A stretch of DNA of 64,000 nt, from NCBI GenBank assembly GCA_013399855.1, contig VXAY01000779.1:225071-289070 (forward strand). The letters are read 5' to 3'. Made by a program: the position numbers and the translations under genes. The notes under the pieces were generated by a model. The model was not told where the DNA came from. It searched no databases and saw nothing but the letters and a program-made list of their open reading frames with translations. This stretch comes from Oxyruncus cristatus. Taxonomy: Eukaryota; Chordata; Aves; Passeriformes; Cotingidae. Positions 24,664-35,500 of the stretch are shown piece by piece (position 1 is the first letter of the stretch; each line of letters starts with the position of its first letter).

Positions 24664-26140
24664 ACAGTTCTGTGTGGGAGTACAGTGACCCGCAGTGGCT
24701 GCTGGCAGCTCAGCAGCTTCGCCCTGGGTGCATGGCATCCTCAGTGCCCAAATCTCTGTCCCCAGGCAATCCATCCTAGGGCATGGTAGGGCCCCACTGC
24801 TCACACAGAAAGTGTCCAGACCCTTGGCACTGCCTGGTGGGAAACTCTGGTTCTGGGGAGGCTGCAGCGCCTGCTCCAAAGGCGCAGATGTGAGCCAGGG
24901 TAGGAGCCAGGTGCCAGGAGCCTGCAATGGTTGGTGTAACATGCAGCAGAAGAGGAAATAATGTGGGGAAGGAGGCAAAAAAGGGCAGGAAAGGAGAAGG
25001 GGAGAGGGAAGTATGAAAGGATGGTGCCCAGTTCCCTGCCATTGCCGTGTGAGGACAGCAGAGCAGGAGAGACCCATTGCCCCAGGGTAGCTGTGCCCAC
25101 TCCCAGCAGGCACATAGGACTGGGCACAGAGATGCTGGGAGATGCCAGACCATAGCTGCAGGAGCCTCAGGGCCAAAGACATCTATCACCTGATGTGCAA
25201 CCTGGTCCTTGTTCAGTGGGGGACCAGAGAGGACCACAGGGTGGAGCTGGGCACGCGGGTACAGTGGTGACAGGAATGGTAGAGGCAGAGAGGAAACAGC
25301 AAGAAGGAAAGCAACAAAACAAGTGCCAGGAAGGAGGAGGAGAGTTGAAGGCATGTCGCAGACTTAAAACATTCACCTTGATGGGCTGTGACAGGTTTAA
25401 TTTCCAGAGTACAATCATTAAAGTGATGGATGGGAAGCGTTCATCTCACGCCTGGCACACTCAGACCTGCTGTGGCTGCAGAAGGGTTTGTTTTGTTGCT
25501 GTTATTTATGAGGTTGTTTCTGCAGGAGCCAGGCACTCATCAGTGCTGGGGGGACAGAGGAGGGGACACAATTGATGCAGGAGGAGTTGGGGTGCGATTT
25601 ATGGCTGCTTAGCTGGATGACTCATGTTGTAAACACCGACAAATGCCATTAAAGCTACATCTCCCTCCTGCCTCTGTCCTGGCACCCTCTCTGTGTTGTG
25701 GGATGTGGCCAGCCCTGCCCTGCACCATACTGCTGCCTGTGCACCCTGGAAGGGCTATCTATCCCTCCTCACCGGGAAAACGAGGGTCCCACCTCCTTGT
25801 AGGTCATCCAGGGCACTGGGAAGATGTAGGACCGTCCTGTGGTGGTGGTGGTGGCCCATGGGAATGATACCTGGGATACTTGATAGGGCCGTGCAGCCAG
25901 GGCTTCTGGGCCTGTTTGTTGGTCTCGGCCCCACAACTTCTTTTGGCAATGATCACAACTTGTTACTTGTGTCACCAGTGCTTCAAGAAACTCAGGGTGT
26001 CCTGGCCCCATTAAGGTGCCACCCCATCCCTATGGCAGCACTCTCCAGCCTGTTGCACACCATGGCCCCTTGTCCACAGTCTCCCCACCCATCCATCCTG
26101 CAAAACTACATACTTTGGTGGCTCAGCTTTGCACTGTCTT
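23351..26140. other. MNX2 3'UTR and MNX2-CFAP65 spacer
   Basis: No gene seen. The first few hundred bases are probably MNX2 3'UTR (AT-rich patch near 23468-23570), but no AATAAA was found close by. A GGAT tetranucleotide repeat lies at 24628-24663. Open frames on both strands up to 245 codons (24445-25182, minus) show no domain or splice support. Confidence 0.5.
24628..24663 (+). repeat. (GGAT)n microsatellite
   Basis: Nine tetranucleotide units, eight GGAT and one GGAC. This is a simple sequence repeat, likely to vary in length between individuals. Confidence 0.95.
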
Positions 26141-26149
26141 CCTCCCCTG

Positions 26150-26430
26150 CACTCCTCCTCAACATCCCTTGCCCTGGGCTCTCTCCCACACCGCTTCATC
26201 GCCTGCACCCCTCCGTCTGCCACCCATTTCCCTCCGCCATCTCCCTGCCCCTGGACTCTCCATCTTCCCCTGCTCCCCGTCTCCCCGCTGCACCCCTGAG
26301 AACTTCTCACCTGCCCCCTTGCCCCCTCCATCTGCCCCCGATCCCCTCCGGCTCTCCCCCTCTCCCTGTTCCCCTCCCGCTCCGTCTCCCCCGCTCTCCG
26401 CGTCCCTCCGCCGCCCCCTGGCGGCCTCCG
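26150..26430 (+). repeat. Pyrimidine-rich, strand-asymmetric tract
   Basis: About 280 bases are overwhelmingly C and T on the + strand, with recurrent CTCC, CCCCT and CTCCG words. It lies just upstream of the CFAP65 X-box. It explains the long stop-free frames here, since C/T-only codons contain no stops. Such tracts can form triplex (H-DNA) and often sit in promoters. Confidence 0.75.
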
Positions 26431-26512
26431 CAACCCGCGCGGATTGACCCGAGGCGGCCGCCGTCGTCGCTCCGCGAGCGTCCGCTCTCCATGGCAACGC
26501 AAATCGGCCCAC

Positions 26513-26587
26513 ATGGCGCTGAGCGGCCGGGACCGGCCCGGGACGGCGCCCGAAGCGCCCCGAGCTCCCGGTGCTTCAGGGAGCTGG
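26513..26587 (+). CDS. CFAP65: CFAP65 exon 1 (candidate start exon)
   Basis: ATG at 26513 (cccacATGg) opens 25 codons, [20 protein letters not shown]..., to a possible donor TGG|GTAGGG. It ends in phase 0 and joins in frame to the exon at 27406. It is chosen on phase and position 15 bases after the X-box. The true first exon could instead lie in the nearby gap, and the N-terminus of this protein is poorly conserved. Confidence 0.3.
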
Positions 26588-29500
26588 GTAGGGCTCGGAG
26601 GAGTCGGGCTGGCCGTCCAGGCCCCGGGGGCAGCGGTGTCCGCGGCCCGGGTTCCACTCCGGGGCAAGGCGGGGTGATAAAGGAGCGGGCCGTGCCCCAG
26701 GGAACTGGGCAGGCGCTCGCTGTGGGAAACACGGCCCTGCCACAGTCATCCATACGGAATTTTAGTGAGCCGGGCCAGGCTACAAAGCAGGGCTTTGCTA
26801 TACTGGGCTCTGTGGGCCGATAGTGGGCAGGGCTGGGCAGGGCAGNNNNNNNNNNNNNNNNNNNNNNNNNNNNNNNNNNNNNNNNNNNNNNNNNNNNNNN
26901 NNNNNNNNNNNNNNNNNNNNNNNNNNNNNNNNNNNNNNNNNNNNNNNNNNNNNNNNNNNNNNNNNNNNNNNNNNNNNNNNNNNNNNNNNNNNNNNNNNNN
27001 NNNNNNNNNNNNNNNNNNNNNNNNNNNNNNNNNNNNNNNNNNNNNNNNNNNNNNNNNNNNNNNNNNNNNNNNNNNNNNNNNNNNNNNNNNNNNNNNNNNN
27101 NNNNTCCGCTCCGCTCTCCGCTCTCCGCTCTGCTTCTGCTCTCTCCCTCTGCCACAGGGGCTAAGCTGTGAGTTCGTGACCCCTAGGTCGTAGGGACGAC
27201 GTGGTCTGTGGAGAGGGCTGCACTCACCTGATAAAGTGGGGACACAAAGGGGCACGTTTCAGCAGCCCCTGCAGGGAAGAGGCTCAGTGACACCCTGTGC
27301 CAGAGGAGGGGGCACTGGGTCTTTGGGAGCGCCCAGCTCTTGGCAAAAAAGGCTCTCTGGGTGCAGGAGCAGTGTGTGTGAGGACTTTTTCCTCTTGTTT
27401 CTCAGGTGCTTGCTCAGTGGCATGGCAAGCCCCAGAACTCTGACTCTTTTCTGAAGTTCTGTGGCTATGACAGGAAGGTGAACGGAGAATCAAAAGGTGC
27501 TATTGTCGTGGTTGGGTTGTCTGGCAGCCAGAGAGAGAAGAGAAACAGGAAAACGTTTAGCCTTTGCTTCCCTCGTTCATCACCCCGTTTAGTATCTGCT
27601 GTTTGGGTTATGGCCAGGAGATGTCCCCTCTGGACTGCTGAACCAGAGCTTTTGGTGACTCTTGGAGTTTTGCCGCAGGGTGGCTCCTCTCGTCCTTATC
27701 CAGTCAGAAACCTTTAGCATAGAGAAACAGCTGTCTGAGTGATTTCTCCTCCCTTCCCAATACTACTATTCCCTAAGGTGTCTGCAAGAGTGGCGAAGAA
27801 GAAGAAATGCATATTCTGGGGCATTGAGGTGGCTGAAACAGTCATTTGGCATGGCTGGGAACTTGGAAAAGAGATGATCAGACACCTGACCTTGAAAAAT
27901 GTTCATGAGAAAACCCAGAAGCTGAGCTACAGGTGCGTGAGAAGTTTTTTTGTCCCTTGTACTCCTCATGCTCTCGCTGCATCTTCATCCCTCCAGCTGT
28001 ATCAGTTACATCAGCAGTTTTTCTCAGACTCACCTTCCCTCTCTCCCCTTGAGTGCTGTGCTGGAGAGAGCGTGTGCACACTTACGTAGCAGGACAGAAA
28101 CCTGCTATTTCAGAAACACAGCTCTTGTTCTGGCAGAAGTGTGTTAAATGAAATGCCTTTTTTTAAATTCTGTTGATGATACTTGCTGATACTTCTGTCT
28201 GTGAGGCATTTCCAGTCTAGTGAGATTTTAATTGTGGATGTATGCCAGCCAGTCACTAGTGTGTCCTAAAACCATTGCTCCCGGGAGTCCCACTGAATGT
28301 TGAGCCCCTCCAGCACTCCCTGTGACCCTCCTTGCTCTGAAACTCAAATGTGTCTGTCCAATGTGTTTTGCTCATACTGCATGGCCTGAAAACGTAAAAT
28401 ACTGTTCAAGGATAGGATAGGTACTTAGAGCTGGGAATGGGTTTTCAGGACATCTGGGTTCTGCCCCTCTTTTTGCTACTGTGCTACCAAGATATCCTTG
28501 GGGTCAGGTGTGTAAAGTGCTTCTAAATTGTGGGGTCTGGAGGTTTTGTTTATTTGTTCTCTTTTCTACTATCTAACTGAAGAACAGCTGTATGCCCTCA
28601 GACAAAATCTCTTGTTTTGATGTTGTTATCTAGGTGTCCTCCCACGCCATTCTTCTTCACTGTTTTTCCACAGCCGATTACTCTGAGCCCTGGAATGTCC
28701 ATAACTCTGCCCATCGTTTTCCGGCCCAGTGAAAAGGTAAAGCACTAATGTCACAACCGCTCCCAGTGCTCAGGCTGCCTTCCAGGGAAGCAGTGGGCCT
28801 CTGCCTCTCATGTTCTTTCTGGTTTGTTTTCACTTGAATGAATCAGTCCTTGGGGAACATTCTAACATAGAGTGGGCAGAGTGACCTTCCTGCTCTCCCC
28901 ACATCTTCATCACCGGAGGGAGCCCTAATCCTGACTTATCTGCAGACTTTACCAGTAGCTATGAGAGGGATCCTCCCAAAAAGTATTCCCAGTTTTTCAC
29001 ATTCTGCTTCTGGCCATGCAATCAATAAGATAAAGTGCTTGAACTGGCCACACCTGGTTTGATACCAGGGTACCTCAGCTGTATGGTTTTAGTGCAGAAC
29101 CTTGGGTTGAGGAACTCATCTCTGCTTTACTACAGGAGACTCCAAAGCCCCTACAGTAATGGGCTACTAGTTTTCCATAAGGGACATGTCAAAGGCCTCC
29201 CTTTTTTTGGATGGGATTGGGTTTCTTTATGCTTTGTTTTTAACAGGAATTATTCTTTTTACCCAGTCTCATTTCTTGCTTTTCAGCTTGTTTGTAGTAT
29301 CTGTCTTGTCTCTGAGTGTTGATCTCTGGCTCTTGTCAACAGCTATATGTCTTTGATGTGGATCTCTGTCCTAGACGTAGAGCGTGATTATTGGACAGAT
29401 TCCCAGTACCCTGCTCTCTTAGTATCATGATTTTTTGATGACTGTTCAGTGTCCCCTTTATGAAATAAGCTGCTGGCCTTGTTCCATTTTCAGTGAATAG

Positions 29501-32500
29501 TTTGACTGCAGCACATCAATTGCTTAAGCAGGAGACTGTCTTTCTTAGACAGAGCAAGGACTGTGTGTGCTGCAGTGCCCAAGGTCACTCCTTACCTGTA
29601 TAAGTGGTACTCAGGAGGGGTGACAAATTGAAAACATGGAAAACACGTATCTTGCAATTCCTTCTATCTTAGCTGCTTAGCAGATGTCCTGGGACTATTT
29701 GTACACAGTGCTGTCAACACTGCATCTTTAAGTTGTGTGTTATCTGCTTGGGTCTCTAGCTGACAAAGCATTTAATCAAAGGCTAATATTTCTGTGCTCA
29801 TGGAGCTCAAAGAAAGGTTGTACATGCTTCCGTTCAGCTGAATTGGGATCTTGAAAATACTGAAAGAAATCCATCTGCATTGAAACAAATCAGGTGAAAC
29901 ACATGTGGCCTTCAACTGCTCTCCCTGAGGGTGTTTTTGTGTTCCCCGACTGAGTAAGGAGTATGCCTGAGCACCTTCCACACTGCCTGCCTTTTCCACG
30001 TGATTCATATGCTCTCTGTCCTGCACAGAGGCCTCCACTGATGCCTCTGTTGCTGATGTTTTTTTCCCTAACACTTGCAGAGAAGAAGGTGGTGGGTATT
30101 CATAGGTGGAGCTGCACTACCTGCAAGGTAGAGTCCACCTAACTGCTGTCTCTGCTTGCTCTTCTGTGCAGAGGGAGTATGAAGACAGCATCTGCTTTGT
30201 GAAAGCTGAGGGTGAGTTCTCTGTCACCCTGCGTGCTGTGCTTCCACGCCTCCATCTGTCCTTCCCAGCTGCTCTCCAGTTGCCTGTCTGTGCTGTCCAC
30301 AGTGTCACGGAGACAACATTCCCTGTGCGCAATGTTGGGTGAGTGAGATGTGGCTGAGCAGACGCTCTTTCTGTTTTGTCAGGTATTTTGCCTCTTTCTT
30401 GGACTCTCCATTGAATGCAGCTCATTCCAGTTGTTGTTAGAGCTGCTGGCTGCCTTAACAGGCAGCAAAACTCGGCCTCCCCTGAGGTTCTGGCAGAAAA
30501 AGCAGCAGAATGGTAGTACAGGTCACTGTGAGCTCATCTTGGCATCTCATATCCATCTGTTTCCAGCATATGCTGAGAATCATTCATGCCCAGGAACTAG
30601 GTGGGGACCAGCACAGTGTCCCTCTGAGAACATCCCACATTCAAAGGAGAGACCTGGGCTTCCACTTAATTAAAGGCAGCCTTCCCAGTATGAGCAGGGA
30701 GAGATGAGCAACCAGCTGGAAACATTTTAGTCATTTAGGAGCAAAGATGCTCCCAGTTATCAAGGATTGTCTTAGTGAGGGAAGGACAGTACATGAAGCA
30801 GTACTGTAGAAAGGAATGCAGTGAAGGAGGGGTGTACTACCAACCAAGTGATTCCAGCCATTTTAAGTGATCCATTCTCCACTTAGAGAAAAAATTTGTA
30901 CCAACTGAGAGGTCCAGGGTGTTGGAGGATGTGAATGGTAACTAACACACAGCTTGTAATCAATAAAATAGAAAAAGCTGATGGCATATCATGTTCCTTG
31001 CCGAAATCAAACAAGCAAAGGGAGTTCTGGAGAGCTAAATGAGGTGTTAGGGGAATAGCTCAATCCTCTCTTCCCACATGGGTGTATAATAGAGGAACAA
31101 ATGTTCATTTGGAATTAAGTAGCAGCAAATTTAGATACAGGAAAAGCAAATACTAATTCCGGAGCACACGATGAAGCTGAAAAATTTTACGGCCATTGAT
31201 AACGTTCTTAGACATAATAGCTAAGATTCATTAAAGTGTGAATAGAAGATTTGCAGAGACTAGAGACAGTTTTATTCTTAGCATTACATATTTTTCCAGA
31301 TGCATTAGGGATTCTGCCATTCAGCATTGGTTGCTTCACATCCTAACTGAATAACCCATTGGGAAAGGTTCATTCTATGCATGATTGCACAGGCAGCAAA
31401 TGATCCATTCATCTGCTTAAAATGTATCTCCATTTCTAGTGATCTCTTTACCACATTTGCCTGGAAGACACCAAGTTCTTTCTGCATGATTCCTGACCAC
31501 GGCGTGCTGAACCCAGGTGCTGAGTGCACGGTCAAGGTGGTCTTCCGACCCAAGGTGGCTGGGGTTCATGATGGGGCAGCCACATGCTGGTTTGGAGATC
31601 AAGAGAAACAAAAGAGGATAATCCAGCTAAAAGCCATGGGTGAGTCTTTCTTGCATTTAACACTCAAAGAAATATGTATCACCTCTAATTGTGGAATAGC
31701 ATTCCACAGAGATACACTGAGGGCCCGCACTCTAAGGCTGTGCCACTTCTGGCTCAACCCAGTGGTGAGTAAGTGAGGCTCATGGTTTGAAAGTGGCCTG
31801 TGAAATTCTCTAATGTACTTTTGCCAGTTTGGAAGTGTTATCTGAAGGGACAGTGTCCAATACGCCCTGTGGCATGCTTTGGCCAAATCAGCATTTCTGA
31901 GGCCTGCTTAAGTTGACAGAGAGGAAGAAATGAGAGGATTTCACTGGAAAAAACTCCACAAAGTCCTGGCTTTGTCTGTACTCAGTGTCTCCTGTCTGTC
32001 CCTGCTAGACAGAGAGGCAGAGGGAAATTTCTAAAGCTTTCTGTATGCAAGATAAAATAAGAAATGGTTTCATTAACAGGTCCCTGCCTGAAGTGCCTTG
32101 CATGGCCACTGACAAACAAAAGATGTGATTCTAAGTTAAGTAAATTAGGGCTGGAAGGGAGATTATTTGGTGCAAACCAGGGCCAACTTTAAAGGTAGAT
32201 CCAACTTCAGAATAATCTGAGGTTCTTCAGAGGCTTGTCCAGTTGAGTGTTGAATATCAAAGGATGGAGATTCCATCTGTTTCCTAATCCAGTGTACTGT
32301 TCTCTTTAACAGCCAAGTACCCCTATCTCCGTGTGCATGTGATAGGGGAGGAGTATGAAGGTGTACAGCCTGGAAAGTTTCAGGATGTCCTGCACTTTGG
32401 AGCAGTGCCAGTGGGGACAACTGTGGAAAAGTGTGTAGAAATCTTCAACCTGTCTGTGGTATGTGAAGAACGAGATTGACTTCTTGTGAGAAGCTGGCAT

Positions 32501-35500
32501 GCTGACACATTTCCTTGGCACACGGGTTCTTGTGTATCTCCCTTAATGCTGTGAAAATGACCTGTGTGAATGTGAATGAAACAGAGATGATGAGCCTTCC
32601 CCTACCAGCCAGGCTATTCACCCATGCCTTCCAGCTACAGTGCTAGCAACACAGCCATTTACAGCATGGTATTGCAGTTTCCACCTGCTTCCCACTGTGC
32701 TTGCTCCAGATCAGGCAGCCACCACTGTCCTTTGCATCCTGCAGGTCTCCTGCTCACTCTGGACAAGCCCGTTAGTCCTGTGTGGCAGTCCCAGGCAGCT
32801 GATGGATCTTCTGCTGCCTTGAGTGGACTGGAGCCCTGTGAATTGTTCTAAAAGTCAAAAGGATGGCATTTGAGCACCTTGTTGCCTCGGCCAGCTCAGC
32901 CCATCCCAGCCCCTTAAATGATGGATGTACTCCCAGACTGCTGACATGGACAACAGCAGTGCTCCCTCCCCAGGCTTTGCAACTTGGGAGTGGCAAAGAC
33001 ACACTTGTTTGTTGTACTGTTATTATTTGCACTGCAGTGGTGCTCAGCGTCACCAGACAAGGATCAGGACCTTCTTTTAAGGGGCTTGAGGAAAGTGTCA
33101 GAGCACTGGCTTTGTTCTTTGTGAAAAGAAGATCCCTAAACAGGGTGGAATTGTGGATGGAGGGAAATAAGTTATCTGCCTTCCTGTTCCCATGGTCACA
33201 GCAGTCACTTAGGCTACTTTGACTCCTGGGGACATCTTGAGTCATCCTTCTGCCTACCAGAAGGGGTACTTCAACCCCAGAGATCACCAGGAGTTTTGTT
33301 GTAGCCCACTGACTTCTGAGAGTATTGTGGGAGCTTGCTGCTGCCAGTTCTCCATCAGGGCAGAAGTTTGCTGCACAGGAGTGCTGTGCTGTCTTTGGTG
33401 TTCTTGTTGGTGTTCAGCTTTGCCGAAAACTGCAGTTCTTGCTTGCTCAGTGTCCTGTGTTCAGAGCCATCCTGGCTCATGTTGGCCCCTTTGTTAACCT
33501 GTTTCTTTTCTGCTTGCAGGTTGATTCACCATGTAGGATAAAGCAAGCAAAAGATCCTCTGCTTCATGATTATGTTTTCTTCTGTGATGTGTCCCGTGGT
33601 ATTGTTCCTGCCAAAGGGAAGCTGGTCTTGCACATACGGTTTCAGCCTCAAGTAGTAGGAGAGCACAGTACTGGCTATTTCACTATCACATACTCTGGGT
33701 GCCTTCCAGAGACTGTTCTGAAGGTGGTTGGCTCATGTAAAGGTACCAAAATGGAAGACTTCTCTGTTTCTCCCTGTCTTCTTTTTACCACTGCAAGGAG
33801 AGGGCTAGTGCTTGGGGAAGGACTAGGAACTGTCACAGCCCACAGTCACAGGCTTATCTTCTGCTGGGATCCTGGCTGTCCCTGGTGCACTGTTTGGGGT
33901 TTACACTTGCATGAGGACAGATTTTTACTGTTTTAAGTGAATGTCCAGCCATTTGCTAGGGCTAGTGTGTTGGCTGTTGAGGTGATTCTGGTTTGGGAAG
34001 ATCAGTTAGGTGCAGCAGAGGCTTGTGACATGTTGACAGAAACAGCTATGACAGGTCCAGGATCTATCTTGCATGTTGCGCTAGGTCCTTTGGTGTCCCT
34101 GGACCAATATTCTGTGGACTTTGAATGGATCAATCTTGGAGAAAGTTTGATGCAGACACTGAAAATCAGCAACATGTCAGATGTCCCGGCCTATTACCAG
34201 TTTGATATTGATTGCAAAGGAAGTGTCTTTTCCTTGGATCGCCCTTGTGGAGTCTTGGAGGGCACAACATCACTAACACTGAAGGTGACCTTTCGACCTA
34301 CTCACCCAATGACCTATCACCGCAGAGTCGTGTGCCTTGTCCACCATCAGGTATGGGAGGCAAAGGGTGGTTTCATTGCTGTGGTACTTCAGAAGGATCT
34401 TCCAGTGTAACCCAGCAGGGCTGGCCTCTCTCACTTAGTAGCCCCTGAAAATCTCTTCCCCCTTCATTTTCATTGATACCTATCATGGAATCATTAAGAT
34501 TGGAAAGGACCTCTAAGATAATTGAATCCAACCATTAACGCAGCACTGCCAAGTTCATCACTAACCATGTCCCCAAGTGCCACATCTACATGCCTTTTTT
34601 ATACCTCCAGGGATGTTGACTCAGCTACTTCCCTGGACAGCCTCACAGTGCTTGACAACCATTTTGGTGAAAAAATTTTTCCAAATATCCAATCTAAACC
34701 TCCCCTAGCATAACCTGAGGTTGTCTCCTCTTGTCCTATTACTTCTTAACTTGGGAGAAGAGACCAACTCCCACCTGGCTACAACCTCCTTTCAGGTAGT
34801 TGTAGTGAGCCTTCTTTTCTCCAGGCTAAACAGCCCCAGCTCCCTCAGCCACTCCTCAAAAGACTTGTGCTCCAAACCCTTTGCCAGCTTCACTGTCCTT
34901 CTCTGGATGCACTCCAGGCCCTCAATGTTTTTCTTGTAGTGAGGGGACCAAAACTGAACACGGTATTCAAGGCATAGTCTTACAACTGCCACGTGCAGAG
35001 GGATGATCATTTCCCTAGTCTTGCTGGCCATGCTATTTCTGATACAAGCTAGGATGCCATTGGCCTTCCTGGCCACCTGGGCACACTGCTGGCTCATGAT
35101 CAGCCAATTGTCAATCATCACCCACAGGTCTTTTTCTGATGAGCAGCTTTCCAAGCACTCTGTCCCAAGCCTGTAGTGTGACCTGGGGGGTCATTGTGGC
35201 CCAAGTGCTGGACCCGGGCTCTTGTTGAGTGGAATCCCCATGGTGCAGGTTCCTATCAGCAATAGGATGTGGACAGTCAGTAATGCCTATGGGCGGGTTG
35301 AGGTGCATCCTCAGTGGCTTATGTTCATTTAGGGCTCTGAGTTAAATTTAGCTGCACAGCTGTGCACTGAGTGCCTTCAATTTTCACTCCAGTTTTGAGA
35401 AAGTTCTTGTGTCACAAAAAGACATAAAGTAAGTGGCAGCCTAGCTCTGCAGATGGTGAGCCTTTCCCAAGCATGGTTTTGGAAGTGAGATACTGGCATG

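Larger units (their letters stand above)
26440..27200 (+). promoter_or_regulatory. CFAP65: CFAP65 CpG-island promoter with RFX X-box
   Basis: CpG-dense sequence (GCGGCCGCCGTCGTCGCTCCGCG...) at the 5' end of CFAP65. At 26485-26498 it carries CTCTCCATGGCAAC, one base from the ciliary X-box form GTCTCCATGGCAAC bound by RFX factors. X-boxes near the start site are a hallmark of cilia genes, which suits CFAP65. A 259-base gap (26846-27104) hides part of the island, and CTCCG/CTCTC repeats follow the gap. Confidence 0.6.

Noticed and set aside
24445..25182. 245-codon minus-strand frame
   Set aside because: Ser/Pro/Leu-rich with repeated SIRPSIR-type sequence read from the GGAT microsatellite; a repeat artefact.
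25693..26823. 376-codon open frame on + over the CFAP65 promoter
   Set aside because: It follows the C/T-only tract, where stops cannot occur, and is low-complexity Pro/Ser/Leu. Its frame does not connect in phase to CFAP65.
35111..35308. Minus-strand frame beside the CR1 reverse-transcriptase fragment
   Set aside because: It is out of frame with the CR1 protein, and only its first part overlaps CR1 DNA. No coding evidence.
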